Origin: Synergistota bacterium
GTDB lineage: Bacteria; Synergistota; Synergistia; Synergistales; Synergistaceae
Reading direction: 5' to 3'
Length of the DNA stretch: 64,000 nucleotides
Assembly: GCA_023450745.1 (NCBI GenBank)
Contig: JAEXGR010000080.1
Coordinates: 3,424-67,423, forward strand
Shown here: positions 42,302 to 51,879 of the stretch, one piece after another
Layout: each line of letters opens with the position of its first letter
Numbering within the stretch: the stretch's first letter is position 1
Notes under the pieces: generated by a model
Told to the model about the DNA's origin: nothing
Seen by the model: the letters and a program-made list of their open reading frames with translations, nothing else
The model's database searches: none
Program-made: the position numbers and the translations under genes

Positions 42302-43900
42302 ATGAAACTGGAGAAAAATAATGGGCTAGAAACTAAAAATATGGAATGGCCGACTTTTATTTTGAGCGCGGGGTTTTTTGTTCTGTTTGTCATCCTATGT
42401 TTGACGGATGAGGAGTTGGCGAGTAAATTAATCTATGGCGCTCATAAAAAGATCGTGAGCTATAGCGGAGCCATCATGCAATTTGTATTCCTCGCTATAT
42501 GGCTTATCTGCCTTGTCATTGCCTGTTCCAAATATGGCGATGTCAAAATCGGCGGAAAAAATTCCGTTATAGATATGAAGACTTTTAATTGGTTTGCAAT
42601 TATTTTAACTACGTTGCTTGCTGGCGGCGGCGTATTCTTCTCTGCAGCTGAACCAATGTACCATTTTTTGACAGTACCGAGAGTATTTGGACAGATAGCC
42701 TCAGGCACGGCTGAAGCGGTTGCGCCTGCGATGGCGCAGAGTTTTCTCCATTGGGGGTTTCTGGCGTGGGGCGCACAGGCAATTGGTGTGATGATTCTTG
42801 TCTATGCCTGTGATTTTAAAGGAATGCCGCTGAAAGCGCGCACGCTCTTATACCCGGTGCTTGGCGAGAAAGGAGTTCTCGGTTACCCCGGAACTTTGAT
42901 GGACGCTTGTTCGCTTATCGCCGTTGCGGCAGGGACCATAGGGCCGATAGGATTTTTATCTTTGCAGATGAGTTATGCGCTTCAGGCAATTTGGGGAATC
43001 CCCGACGCCTTTGCCTCTAGATTGATAGTATTGGTCATAACTACCGCTGTATTTACCATCGCCGCATCTACAGGCATATATAAAGGAATAGATTTCCTTG
43101 CAAAATGGACGGTGTATCTGGCGATATTTATGATTGCGTTTGTCCTGTTTTTCGGCCCCGGAGTGTTTATCCTAGACTCATTCATGAGCGGAATGGGAAC
43201 ATATATTTCTAATTTCTTTAAAATCAGCATGTACAGAGGAGACCATGAATGGCTTGGTTGGTGGACTGCTTTCTATTGGCCTTGGTTTCTTAGCTATGGG
43301 CCGACGATGGCCATTCTTTTGGTGCGTATTTCCAAAGGCAGGACGCTGCGCCAACTTCTATTTGTCGTTTGTCTTGTCGGGCCTATCATCACTAATTTCT
43401 GGTTCTCTATTCTGGGAGGAGCGGGAATTTTTATGGAGCTGTCTCAACCGGGAATAATATCTGGGCCATTAAGCAGTAATGGAATGCCTACGGTTCTGCT
43501 TACGATAATGCAAGGTATGCCGGCATCAGGGTTTCTTGTCCCACTTTCGCTGCTCCTGGTAGCTCTGTTTCTCGTTACGACAGGCGCCGGCGTAGTCTAC
43601 AGCATGGCCATCGGAGTAACTGGAATGGAGCACCCCTATCGCTGGGTCAGAATCCTCTGGGGAGTATTATTAGGAACGGTAGCGACTTTCCTGGTGAAAA
43701 TCGGTGGAGAAAAGGTAATGAACTCGCTCCAGACGTTTATTGTAGTAGCAGCCGTGCCGTTGTTTGTTTTTTATGTGCCTCAGCTCTGGGGCGCCTTCGA
43801 GTGCGCAAAAAAGTGTTGGAATATAGAATATGGATCTTCAAAATCTCAGGAAAATACACAAATCAAGATAAACGATAATAGCAATATTAGCTCCTCATGA
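42302..43900 (+). CDS. BCCT-family betaine/carnitine/choline transporter
   Basis: 532 aa with 12 membrane segments. The family signature HEWLGWWTAFYWPWFLSYGP carries the aromatic box; FSAAEPMYHFL and the AMAQSFLHWGFLAWG helix are also typical. It imports the quaternary amine for demethylation. GGGGTGAAAAA precedes the ATG at 42302. The substrate is probably a betaine, judging by the neighbouring MttB homologue. Confidence 0.93.
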   Translation: MKLEKNNGLETKNMEWPTFILSAGFFVLFVILCLTDEELASKLIYGAHKKIVSYSGAIMQFVFLAIWLICLVIACSKYGDVKIGGKNSVIDMKTFNWFAIILTTLLAGGGVFFSAAEPMYHFLTVPRVFGQIASGTAEAVAPAMAQSFLHWGFLAWGAQAIGVMILVYACDFKGMPLKARTLLYPVLGEKGVLGYPGTLMDACSLIAVAAGTIGPIGFLSLQMSYALQAIWGIPDAFASRLIVLVITTAVFTIAASTGIYKGIDFLAKWTVYLAIFMIAFVLFFGPGVFILDSFMSGMGTYISNFFKISMYRGDHEWLGWWTAFYWPWFLSYGPTMAILLVRISKGRTLRQLLFVVCLVGPIITNFWFSILGGAGIFMELSQPGIISGPLSSNGMPTVLLTIMQGMPASGFLVPLSLLLVALFLVTTGAGVVYSMAIGVTGMEHPYRWVRILWGVLLGTVATFLVKIGGEKVMNSLQTFIVVAAVPLFVFYVPQLWGAFECAKKCWNIEYGSSKSQENTQIKINDNSNISSS

Positions 43901-44000
43901 TTAAAGCAAGTGTTAAGTATGTCGTTGGATTATAATAAAAGTCAATACGATAATGGTATCTATTGTTTACTGCAGAATGTTTTATAATGTGATTTGTTGC

Positions 44001-44046
44001 AAAATCTAGTCCCCAATAAATAGATTAGGGGCTAGATTTTGGGGTT
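44001..44046 (+). terminator. Terminator after the BCCT gene
   Basis: 44001-44014 (AAAATCTAG-T-CCCC) pairs with 44028-44040 (GGGG-CTAGATTTT), followed by GGGGTTTT. It closes the first part of the demethylation locus. Confidence 0.7.
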
Positions 44047-44124
44047 TTAGCGGAATGGCGTATATTGTTTATTTTCCCGGATGGCTTGGTATATTGAAAT
44101 TTTGCAGCAAGGAAGGTGTCTATC

Positions 44125-46131
44125 ATGAATGAACCTGATAATGCCATGCAGCAAGGAATCCTTGGAATAGATGCGGGGGGGACCTTTACCGACCTTGTTT
44201 TTTGGAGTGAACCAGACGGTACGGCAATCGCCTCGGCGAAGACTCCCACCATGCATTCAGATCTTGTGGGCACCATAGAGAACGGCCTGAAGCTAATACT
44301 TGCGGAGGTGGCTCCAGAGCAGATCAAAGCCTTCAATCTGGCGACGACGCTAGCCACCAACGCCATCGTAGAGAATAAACTCCGCCCCAGCGCTTTAGTA
44401 CTTATAGGTTATGATAAAGATATTACTGAGAAGTACCACCACGAAAAAAAATTTGGCACAGATATAATCTATCAGGTAAATGGCGGCCATGATCCAAAGG
44501 GCAACGAAGCGGCGCCGTTTGACGAGGCGGCGTTTTGCGAAATCTGTGACACGATTTCGTCAGACGTTGAAGCTGTAGCCGTGTCGTCTTTTTTCTCCGT
44601 TCGCAACCCAGCGCATGAAATATGCGCGCGCGGCATCATCAGCGCCAAAAGGCCTGATATTCATGTAACATGCGGCCACGAGCTGGCCACAGAGCTTGAC
44701 GCGTTGAAAAGAGCCACCACCGCAGCGCTGAACGCGGGGCTAATTCCGATAATCATCGAGCTTTTGGACTCAGTCGAAAACGTCTGCGCCAGATTTGGCA
44801 TCAATGTGCCGATAATGGTTGTGAGGAGCGACGGTTCGCTCGTGAGCATGGATTGGGCGCGCGTGCACCCGATAGAAACGGTGCTTTCCGGTCCCGCTGC
44901 CAGCGCCATCGGCGCATGTTACCTAGCAGAGGCAACGACGTTTGCCAGAGGGGCATGTGCGGTGGATATCGGAGGCACGACGACGGATATAATCTATCTT
45001 GATGATAGAGGACGCCCTGTTCTCGGCACGGAAGGCACGACGGTAGGCGGCCATAAAACTCTTGTGAAGTCCATCGATATCTTTACATTTGGCCTTGGCG
45101 GAGACAGCCGAGTACGTTTTTCAAAAGATAAGGAACTGTTGATAGGACCAAGGCGCGTCCGTTCTTTATGCTCAGCCGCCGCCGATAACCCTGAGGTGAT
45201 AACCTGTCTGAAAGATATTCTCGCGGAAGCCGTCTCACAAGAGCCGATCGTCGTCTTTCGCGGAGAACGCGGCAGGACCACTGGCAGCTTTGAAGAGAGA
45301 ATACTGTCCGTACTTGGTGAAGGGCCGTCAACGATAAGCCGCTTGTTGAAGGGTGAAAAACTTCTGAATATGGGAATGGTGCAGCTTGAAGAGATGGAAA
45401 AAAGAGGGCTGATTCAATTTGCGGCCTTCACGCCTACGGATGCGCTGGCCGCGCTTGGCAGGCTCCATAAGTGGGACTGCCGTGCATCCGAGTTGGGGGC
45501 CAGAATACTTGCCGGAGGCGACGTGGAATCGGTTGCGGGTTTGTGTAATTCAGTGTGTGAAGAGGTGAGCAAACTAGCGGCGAAAAATATTTTTGTGAAA
45601 AAGCTGTCTGGACAAGGATTTGATCTCAGCCGGCACGAAGGATCGATGCCGCTTATCGACTTTGCGCTTTTTTCCCAGTCAAGCCTGCCTCCCATGATCC
45701 AGTTGAAATTAAATACGGAATTGATCGGTGTAGGGGCTCCGTCGTGGGCTTTTATACCAAGGACGGGGGAGATACTTTCCGAAGCGGCGATACTGCCAAA
45801 AAACTCCGAGGTGGCGGGAGCGGTCGGTGCCGCGGTGGGAACTTTCTTCCTTCGGTACTCGGTGCTGATAACGCCGCTGCCCGCAGAGGGCGGTTACCGG
45901 GCCCATCTGCCCGTAGAAATAAAAGATTTTGAATACCTGGATGACGCGGTGAACTATACTATAACTGTTATCGTTCCTTGGATAAGGGAGCGGGCGATAA
46001 GTGCCGGGGCAAAGCGGCCAGTCATCAATTATAAACGTGAAGATACTGAAGCTTTGGTCGCTGGAGGCATACGGAAAATCCACCTTTCGACTCACATCTA
46101 TTTTAATGTTTCCGACGACCTCGCAACGTAA
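44125..46131 (+). CDS. Hydantoinase/oxoprolinase A-like ASKHA protein with internal winged-helix-like segment
   Basis: 668 aa. The ASKHA phosphate loops are GIDAGGTFTDLVFW near the start and AVDIGGTTTDIIYL near residue 280. Between about 390 and 450 a helical stretch (ERILSVLGEGPSTISRLLKGE and MGMVQLEEMEKRGLIQF) looks like a winged helix. It occurs beside corrinoid reactivation genes, so it may help corrinoid activation or open an amide substrate; neither is shown. A relative is at the left edge. The ATG at 44125 fits AAGGAAGG; GTG 44116 is possible. Confidence 0.75.
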   Translation: MNEPDNAMQQGILGIDAGGTFTDLVFWSEPDGTAIASAKTPTMHSDLVGTIENGLKLILAEVAPEQIKAFNLATTLATNAIVENKLRPSALVLIGYDKDITEKYHHEKKFGTDIIYQVNGGHDPKGNEAAPFDEAAFCEICDTISSDVEAVAVSSFFSVRNPAHEICARGIISAKRPDIHVTCGHELATELDALKRATTAALNAGLIPIIIELLDSVENVCARFGINVPIMVVRSDGSLVSMDWARVHPIETVLSGPAASAIGACYLAEATTFARGACAVDIGGTTTDIIYLDDRGRPVLGTEGTTVGGHKTLVKSIDIFTFGLGGDSRVRFSKDKELLIGPRRVRSLCSAAADNPEVITCLKDILAEAVSQEPIVVFRGERGRTTGSFEERILSVLGEGPSTISRLLKGEKLLNMGMVQLEEMEKRGLIQFAAFTPTDALAALGRLHKWDCRASELGARILAGGDVESVAGLCNSVCEEVSKLAAKNIFVKKLSGQGFDLSRHEGSMPLIDFALFSQSSLPPMIQLKLNTELIGVGAPSWAFIPRTGEILSEAAILPKNSEVAGAVGAAVGTFFLRYSVLITPLPAEGGYRAHLPVEIKDFEYLDDAVNYTITVIVPWIRERAISAGAKRPVINYKREDTEALVAGGIRKIHLSTHIYFNVSDDLAT

Positions 46132-46168
46132 TGGTGTCTTTGTCCGGCGGCAGAGGAGAGATGGTTTA

Positions 46169-47779
46169 ATGAGAGATACTGAAGGCAACTTTGTATATCT
46201 GATTTCTTGTAGAAGTGTGGAACCTAATAAAGGGGAAACTCTGGGGGAGCTTATGAGGCGTTCCGGCAGTACGGTGACGGAACCGTGCGGCGGAAGGGGA
46301 ACTTGCGGCAAATGCAGGGTGAAGGTTGAAGGCGTCGTCCCAGACTGCACCGAAACAGAACGTTTATTTCTCACCGACGAAGATATTGAGGCCGGTATCA
46401 GGCTGGCCTGCATCACGCCGGCAAAAAAAGGTATGGTGGTGAGCCGCGTAGACGAGATACCGCGAAGCATGAAAATTCTTTCCGGCGAAAAAGATGCGGT
46501 GCCCTTATACGCCTCCGATAAAGACGGAAGAGCGTTATTCTCCGTCGCGATCGATCTGGGAACCACAACGCTTGTCGCCTATCTTGTCAATAAAAGCAGC
46601 GGAGCGGTGATCGCGGTTTCCTCGGTGGTGAACCCCCAAGTGATGTTTGGGGCCGATATTATCTCTCGTATCAGTTACGCCTCTAAGAGGGAAGACGCTC
46701 TGGCCGTGCTTCAGAACAGAATTGTAGACGCGGTCAACAGGCTGATATTCAACCTGCAAAGGCGGGCCGCCGTCTCGGAAGAGGAGATAACGGAAGTGGT
46801 CGTTTCCGGCAATACGACGATGGAACATATCTTTGCCGGCGTATCGCCAACAAGCATTGGCAAAGCGCCTTTTACGCCTCAATACCGGGAATTCCCGCCG
46901 CTTACCGCCGCACGCATGAATATGGCGCTCTCACCAGAGACAGCGGTCCGTTTTTTGCCCAACATATCCGGATTTGTCGGCGGCGATATTACCGCTGGGA
47001 TAATCTATACAGGAATGGCTAAATCTGAGAAATTGTCGCTGCTCATAGATATCGGGACAAACAATGAGATGGTGCTTGGCTGCAAAGATTTTTTACTCTG
47101 CTGTTCAGCGGCGGCAGGACCGGCCCTTGAGGGGGCAAAAATATCTCAAGGAATGTGCGCCTCCGAAGGCGCTATAGATCATGCCAAAAAAGGACTTGGC
47201 GGAATATGCGTTTCCACGATAGATAATGCTCCAGCTGTTGGAATTTGTGGTTCAGGCTTAGTGGACGCGATAACCATACTGCTGGAAGAGGGTATCATTG
47301 ATAAAAGTGGGAAATTCGCGAAGCCCTCCTCTGGCGAACGTGATCTTTTTGAAAGGCTTGACGTGGAGCGAAAGCGGTTCCTGCTTTCAAAAAGCAGCAA
47401 AAAAAGCGTCTTTGTGACACAGAAAGATATTCGAGAGCTGCAGTTAGCTAAAAGCGCGATCTATACCGGCATCGAAATAATGCTTGATGAAGCGGGAAAA
47501 GAGTTGGAAGATATCGAGAGGGTCTTTCTCGCGGGGGCTTTTGGAAATTACCTCAACATAGAAAACGCCATGAAAGTGGGGATATTGCCCCTGCTTCCGC
47601 TTGAAAAAATCAAGTCTGTCGGAAACAGCTCCGGGTTGGGGGCAATCGAGTTCATCCTTCATTCGGAACGCTGGGAAGAGGCAAAAGAAGTGATTTCATC
47701 AACAAAGCATATTGAATTGGCCACACATAGAGGATTCCCGTTGAAATTTGTGAAGAACCTCTCTTTTTATTTACCGTAA
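46169..47779 (+). CDS. Corrinoid reactivation protein 1 (RACE/RamA-like: 2Fe-2S ferredoxin plus ASKHA ATPase)
   Basis: 536 aa. A plant-type ferredoxin domain has Cys40, Cys46 and Cys49 in PCGGRGTCGKCRVKVEG plus a later Cys in RLACIT; a linker leads to the ASKHA domain with AIDLGTTTLVAYL, SGNTTMEHIFAG, DIGTNNEM and FLAGAFGNYLNIE. Such proteins use ATP and low-potential electrons to return Co(II) to Co(I) in corrinoid proteins. It follows the hydantoinase-like gene and precedes a MetH-activation-like gene. Start from AGAGGAGAG spacing. About half its residues match the protein at 50241. Confidence 0.9.
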   Translation: MRDTEGNFVYLISCRSVEPNKGETLGELMRRSGSTVTEPCGGRGTCGKCRVKVEGVVPDCTETERLFLTDEDIEAGIRLACITPAKKGMVVSRVDEIPRSMKILSGEKDAVPLYASDKDGRALFSVAIDLGTTTLVAYLVNKSSGAVIAVSSVVNPQVMFGADIISRISYASKREDALAVLQNRIVDAVNRLIFNLQRRAAVSEEEITEVVVSGNTTMEHIFAGVSPTSIGKAPFTPQYREFPPLTAARMNMALSPETAVRFLPNISGFVGGDITAGIIYTGMAKSEKLSLLIDIGTNNEMVLGCKDFLLCCSAAAGPALEGAKISQGMCASEGAIDHAKKGLGGICVSTIDNAPAVGICGSGLVDAITILLEEGIIDKSGKFAKPSSGERDLFERLDVERKRFLLSKSSKKSVFVTQKDIRELQLAKSAIYTGIEIMLDEAGKELEDIERVFLAGAFGNYLNIENAMKVGILPLLPLEKIKSVGNSSGLGAIEFILHSERWEEAKEVISSTKHIELATHRGFPLKFVKNLSFYLP

Positions 47780-47795
47780 ATAGGGGGTGTGCAAA

Positions 47796-48509
47796 ATGGA
47801 GGTAATGAAGTTTGTCAATGTTGGATTCGGATGGCAGGATATGCTTGCTAACTCTTTGAAGAGAGGGCGCAATAAGCAAGCGTCTGAAGATATGTCCGAG
47901 ATCGCCCAACGGGCATACTATGAGGGTGTCAAAGTTCTTAAAATGCGGTCTGTACTGGAAATATACAAGAAAGAGCGTGATTTTGAGGATTGTATTGTCA
48001 TATCTCACCCCGAGGGCGGTGAGGAAAGGCTCTATGTGGGGCCGAGGGCTGGTTACCTAATCCCAGCCCAAGAGGTGGCGGTGCTTCTGTGCAGTGTCGG
48101 CATGCCTCTGGTTGCGCTTATGCAAGAGTATGCCAAGGCCGAAAATTACTTGATGATGTATTATCTCGATGTTCTCGGCGTACAAGCACTGGCGGAGATA
48201 TCCGGTAAAATGCGCGCCCATGTAGAGTCATTAGCGGCGGAGAAAGGGTGGGGAGTCAGCCCTTCCATGCAGCCTGGGTCTGTCGATGGATGGAGTGTAG
48301 AGGGACAGCGTGACCTTTACCGCCTGGGGAATGGGGGGAAAATAGGGCTTTCCCTCAACGATTCTTCTTTTCTCATACCGCATATCTCCAACTCATCCCT
48401 AATCGGCATTGGCCCCCATTACTCTGAGAACAATGTAGGCTCGCTGTGTCACGAATGCCCGAGATACCGTTCATGTCTATGGCGGAGGGAAAATATTGGA
48501 AAAAATTGA
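47796..48509 (+). CDS. MetH activation-domain-like protein 1 with C-terminal cysteine motif
   Basis: 237 aa. It resembles the vitamin B12-dependent methionine synthase activation fold (AQEVAVLLCSVGMPLVALMQEY, YLMMYYLDVLGVQALAEI, PSMQPGSVDGWSVEGQ). The C-terminus has C-x2-C-x5-C (LCHECPRYRSCLW), likely an Fe-S or metal site. It stands directly behind RACE 1 and probably docks on the corrinoid protein during reactivation (inference). Start chosen at ATG 47796 after GGGGGTG; GTG 47787 is possible. Confidence 0.7.
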   Translation: MEVMKFVNVGFGWQDMLANSLKRGRNKQASEDMSEIAQRAYYEGVKVLKMRSVLEIYKKERDFEDCIVISHPEGGEERLYVGPRAGYLIPAQEVAVLLCSVGMPLVALMQEYAKAENYLMMYYLDVLGVQALAEISGKMRAHVESLAAEKGWGVSPSMQPGSVDGWSVEGQRDLYRLGNGGKIGLSLNDSSFLIPHISNSSLIGIGPHYSENNVGSLCHECPRYRSCLWRRENIGKN

Positions 48510-48737
48510 CATTGGCGGCATAAACAAGGACGCTAAGGGTTTACCTATTTTATATGTTCACTAAGCCGGCAGACATACCCGTGGCGGCCATAGCGTCGTG
48601 CGGCCTGTGTCGGCAAATGAAAACTGTTTTGCTGAAAAATTTCATCACGATGTATCTATAACCTGTCAGCGTCCAAGGATAAACTGAAATGCCCAAAGGC
48701 TAGTTAAACGTGTTGTTTCTGGAGAGGAGGGAAAATC

Positions 48738-49748
48738 GTGAGTGAAAAACTTTTGACATGCAGCAGTATGAAAAATATACTTATGATCACCGAAGAACAG
48801 GCCAGGCAAGCTGTCAGTATGAAAATGGCGCTCCCTATTTTTAAGAGGGCCTATGAAGCTTGTGTGAGAGGAGAAATGTACGCGGGAGGGCGGATCGTCA
48901 TCCCCATTCGCGGAGAAGAAAACTGTGGGCAATGGCTGGTGGCAAACTGTACAAAGGTGCCAATCTTTGGCGCGAAGTTTTCCTCTGTTTTTCCCGGCAA
49001 TATTCCCAAGGGAATACCCAGTATCTTTTCGCAGATCAGCTTATACTCTGCGGAGACGGGAGAACTCATCGCCCTTATCGAGGCGAACTATCTGACTGCG
49101 GTCAAGACCGGAGGCAGCGCCGCTATTGCCACGGAGCTGATGGCCCGAAAAGACGCTTGCCGGCTTGGCGTCATTGGCAGCGGCGTTCAGGCTTTCACGC
49201 AGGTGCTGGCTATCCAGGAAGTACGTCAGTTATCTGAACTGCGCGTCTATGATCGTTTCCCCGAGCGTATTGAGGCTTTTGTGACAAAAATTAAGGGTGT
49301 CCGCAACAATCCATATAAGATAATTAAATGTACATCGGCGGATGAGTGCGTGAATGCTTCCGATATGATCAGTACCTGTACCACATCTTTGACACCTGTC
49401 TTCGATGCGGCGGCCCTGCGCCCCGGCACCCACCTCAACGCCATTGGCTCTTTCACACCTTTTATGCAGGAGGTTGACGAGGGTACTGTTATGCGCGCCA
49501 GTCGTGTGGTTACCGAGCATGTTGGCGGCCTGTGGGAAGCCGCCGGTGACATTTTAATTCCCTTCAATAAAGGATTGATCACAAAAGACAAGGTTGCTGG
49601 GTCAGTGGGGGAAATGCTGGTGGGGAAAATTCCCTCTCGCGAAAGCGACGCTGAAATTACGATGTATGAGAGCGTCGGTTCCTGCGTGCTTGATGTGGCT
49701 ATTGCTATCGCTGCCTACGATGCCTTTAAAAATAATTCAGAAGAATGA
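48738..49748 (+). CDS. Ornithine cyclodeaminase / mu-crystallin family protein
   Basis: 336 aa. The NAD-binding loop is GVIGSGVQAFTQ and the substrate-side segment KFSSVFPGNIPKGIPS. Members convert ornithine to proline, reduce ketimines or dehydrogenate alanine. GAGGAGGG seven bases before the GTG at 48738 decides the start. The 228-bp gap upstream has no gene. Its link to methylamine catabolism could be processing of a demethylated amino acid (inference). Confidence 0.88.
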   Translation: MSEKLLTCSSMKNILMITEEQARQAVSMKMALPIFKRAYEACVRGEMYAGGRIVIPIRGEENCGQWLVANCTKVPIFGAKFSSVFPGNIPKGIPSIFSQISLYSAETGELIALIEANYLTAVKTGGSAAIATELMARKDACRLGVIGSGVQAFTQVLAIQEVRQLSELRVYDRFPERIEAFVTKIKGVRNNPYKIIKCTSADECVNASDMISTCTTSLTPVFDAAALRPGTHLNAIGSFTPFMQEVDEGTVMRASRVVTEHVGGLWEAAGDILIPFNKGLITKDKVAGSVGEMLVGKIPSRESDAEITMYESVGSCVLDVAIAIAAYDAFKNNSEE

Positions 49749-49913
49749 AAAGCCCATGTTTCTAATTTTGAAAAAAATTATTTAAGAGCTTTCTCAGGCT
49801 GAAACAATGAGTTGTCGTTGATTTGTCGCTGTCTGTCGTATTTTAAAATTGGCGTTAAATTTTGGCTAAAGCAACGGCAGCTCTTAGATTTTACTTTTTA
49901 GGAGGTCTTATTT

Positions 49914-50241
49914 TTACCCATTGAGGCAACAACCAGTTTTATCAACGACGATGAAAGGTTGAGGGCCATTGCGCAGGCAGCTTCTATCTCGTTTTTCGAG
50001 TGACTTTTCTCAAGAGATGCCAGGCTCATGCAGAATTTATAACGAGGAAGGCTACCGGTGCTGGGAAAAGGGGCTCATCCTGACCTTTCTCAGCGACAAT
50101 GTCTTGAGAATACAGCCGCCTCTCGTCATCAGCGGCGAAGAAGCGGAAAAAGGGCTTACAATAGTGGAGGAATCCATCAAAGATTACCAAAACGGCGCCA
50201 TCGGCGACGAGGCGCTGCGATTCGCAAAGGGGTGGTCGTAA
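49914..50241 (+). pseudogene. Class III aminotransferase remnant
   Basis: Two frames hold parts of one C-terminus. Frame one (to TGA at 50001) reads IEATTSFINDDERLRAIAQ; frame two, ending at TAA 50239-50241, reads LTFLSDNVLRIQPPLVISGE and IVEESIKDYQNGAIGDEALR, the usual end of 4-aminobutyrate-type aminotransferases. The PLP-binding core is gone. The remnant lies at the change from AT-richer to GC-rich genes. Confidence 0.75.
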
Positions 50242-51857
50242 TGGGCAATAGCGAAGATAAGATAGTCATAACCTTCATGCCTGACAATATAAAGGCCGAG
50301 GCGCGGCGCGGCGCGCTCGCGGCGGACGTCGCCGCCGGGGCCGGCGTGGGCATCGGACGCCACTGCGGCGGCGCGGGGGTCTGCGGCAAGTGCCGGGTGG
50401 CGGCAGCGCCGGAAAACCCCTTCGGCCCGCTGACCAGGACGGAAGAAAGCCTTCTGACTCCCGAGGAGATAAAAAGCGGCGTCAGGCTGTCGTGCTGCGC
50501 GCAAGTGGTAAAAAGCGGCGGCATCTACGTCATAGACGGGGTAAAATCCACGGGGAACAACATTCTGGAGGGATTTTCTCACGACATCCCGGCTTGGTCT
50601 CCCGACCGCGAAGGCTTCGGGATCGCCGTCGATATCGGCACCACCACGGTCGTCTGTTGCCTCCTGGACCTCGCGGGACGCCGCGTCATCGACAGAATAT
50701 CTTTCCTGAATCCCCAGGTCGCCTTCGGAGATGACGTGATCTCCAGAATCGCGTATTCCTCAAGCCAGCCGGGGGCGCTGGAGCAGATTCAGCGCACGCT
50801 CATCAAGGAAATGAATCAGGCGGCCGGCGCGATCGCGGCGAGAAATAATATCTCACCGGAAGAGATAACCGAGATCACGATCGCGGCGAACACCGTCATG
50901 GAACACCTCTTCGCGGGCGTATCGCCCCAAAGCATCGGCCGCAGCCCCTACCGGCCGGAGTTCCTGCTGATGCCGCCCTTCAAGGCCGCCGACGTCGGGA
51001 TCAGGATAAATAAAGACGGCGTCGTCAAAATGATTCCCAACGTCGCGGGCTACGTCGGGGCGGACATCGTCGCCGGCGTCGCCGCCCTCGACATGGACAG
51101 GCAGGACGGGATAAAGCTGCTCGTCGATATCGGGACCAACAACGAAATCGTCATCGGCGGCAGCAAAGGCATGTTCTGCTGCGCGACGGCCGCCGGCCCC
51201 GCCCTCGAGGGCGCGCGAATCCAGTACGGCATGCGCGCCTGCACGGGGGCGATAGAAAAAGTCACGCTGGAAGACGGCGTTCTCCGCTGCGGCACCATCG
51301 GCGGCGGGGCCCCGCAGGGGCTATGCGGCTCCGGCCTCATCGACGCCATCGCCCTGCTGCTCAACGAGGGCATCATAAACGGAAGCGGACGCTTCGCGTA
51401 CCCGGAAAAATGCCAGGACGAACGTTTCAAAGCGCGGCTTGGACGCAGCGAAAGCGGCATGGTCCGGCTGCTTTTGACGGACGGCGAACACCCCGTCTAT
51501 CTGACGCAGAAAGACGTCCGTGAAGTACAGCTCGCCGTCGGCGCGGTAAAGGTCGGCGTGGAGGTAATGCTGGAACGGGCGGGAGTCACGAAAGACGAAG
51601 TGGCGGAGGTCTGCCTCGCGGGCGCCTTCGGCAACAATATAAACATCGAAAGCGCCGCGCGCGTCGGCCTGATCCCCGATGTCGAGCGCGGCAGGATACA
51701 CGGCGTGAAAAACACCTCCGGCCTGGGGGCCTGCCTCGCGCTCGCCTCCGCCGGCTTTTACGAGAGGACGAAGGAGACCGCGGAAAAAATGTCCTATGTC
51801 GAACTCTCGTCGCTGCCGGATTTCCAGAAGCGATTCGTTGACGCGATGACCTTCTGA
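50241..51857 (+). CDS. Corrinoid reactivation protein 2 (RACE/RamA-like)
   Basis: 538 aa. Ferredoxin cysteines are 42, 48 and 51 (HCGGAGVCGKCRV) with the fourth in LSCCAQ. The ASKHA domain has AVDIGTTTVVCCL, AANTVMEHLFAG, DIGTNNEIV and CLAGAFGNNINIE. Same role as protein 1 but GC-rich in codon use, like the host core genes. The ATG at 50241 overlaps the pseudogene stop; AAAGGGGTGG lies just upstream. It pairs with the following MetH-activation-like gene. Confidence 0.9.
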   Translation: MGNSEDKIVITFMPDNIKAEARRGALAADVAAGAGVGIGRHCGGAGVCGKCRVAAAPENPFGPLTRTEESLLTPEEIKSGVRLSCCAQVVKSGGIYVIDGVKSTGNNILEGFSHDIPAWSPDREGFGIAVDIGTTTVVCCLLDLAGRRVIDRISFLNPQVAFGDDVISRIAYSSSQPGALEQIQRTLIKEMNQAAGAIAARNNISPEEITEITIAANTVMEHLFAGVSPQSIGRSPYRPEFLLMPPFKAADVGIRINKDGVVKMIPNVAGYVGADIVAGVAALDMDRQDGIKLLVDIGTNNEIVIGGSKGMFCCATAAGPALEGARIQYGMRACTGAIEKVTLEDGVLRCGTIGGGAPQGLCGSGLIDAIALLLNEGIINGSGRFAYPEKCQDERFKARLGRSESGMVRLLLTDGEHPVYLTQKDVREVQLAVGAVKVGVEVMLERAGVTKDEVAEVCLAGAFGNNINIESAARVGLIPDVERGRIHGVKNTSGLGACLALASAGFYERTKETAEKMSYVELSSLPDFQKRFVDAMTF

Positions 51858-51879
51858 GCGGATAGAGGACGAAAACGAG

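Noticed and set aside
48510..48737. Partly self-complementary stretch (GCCGGCAGACA ... TGTGTCGGC) as a riboswitch candidate
   Set aside because: Pairing is imperfect and no cobalamin, SAM or glycine riboswitch core could be recognised.
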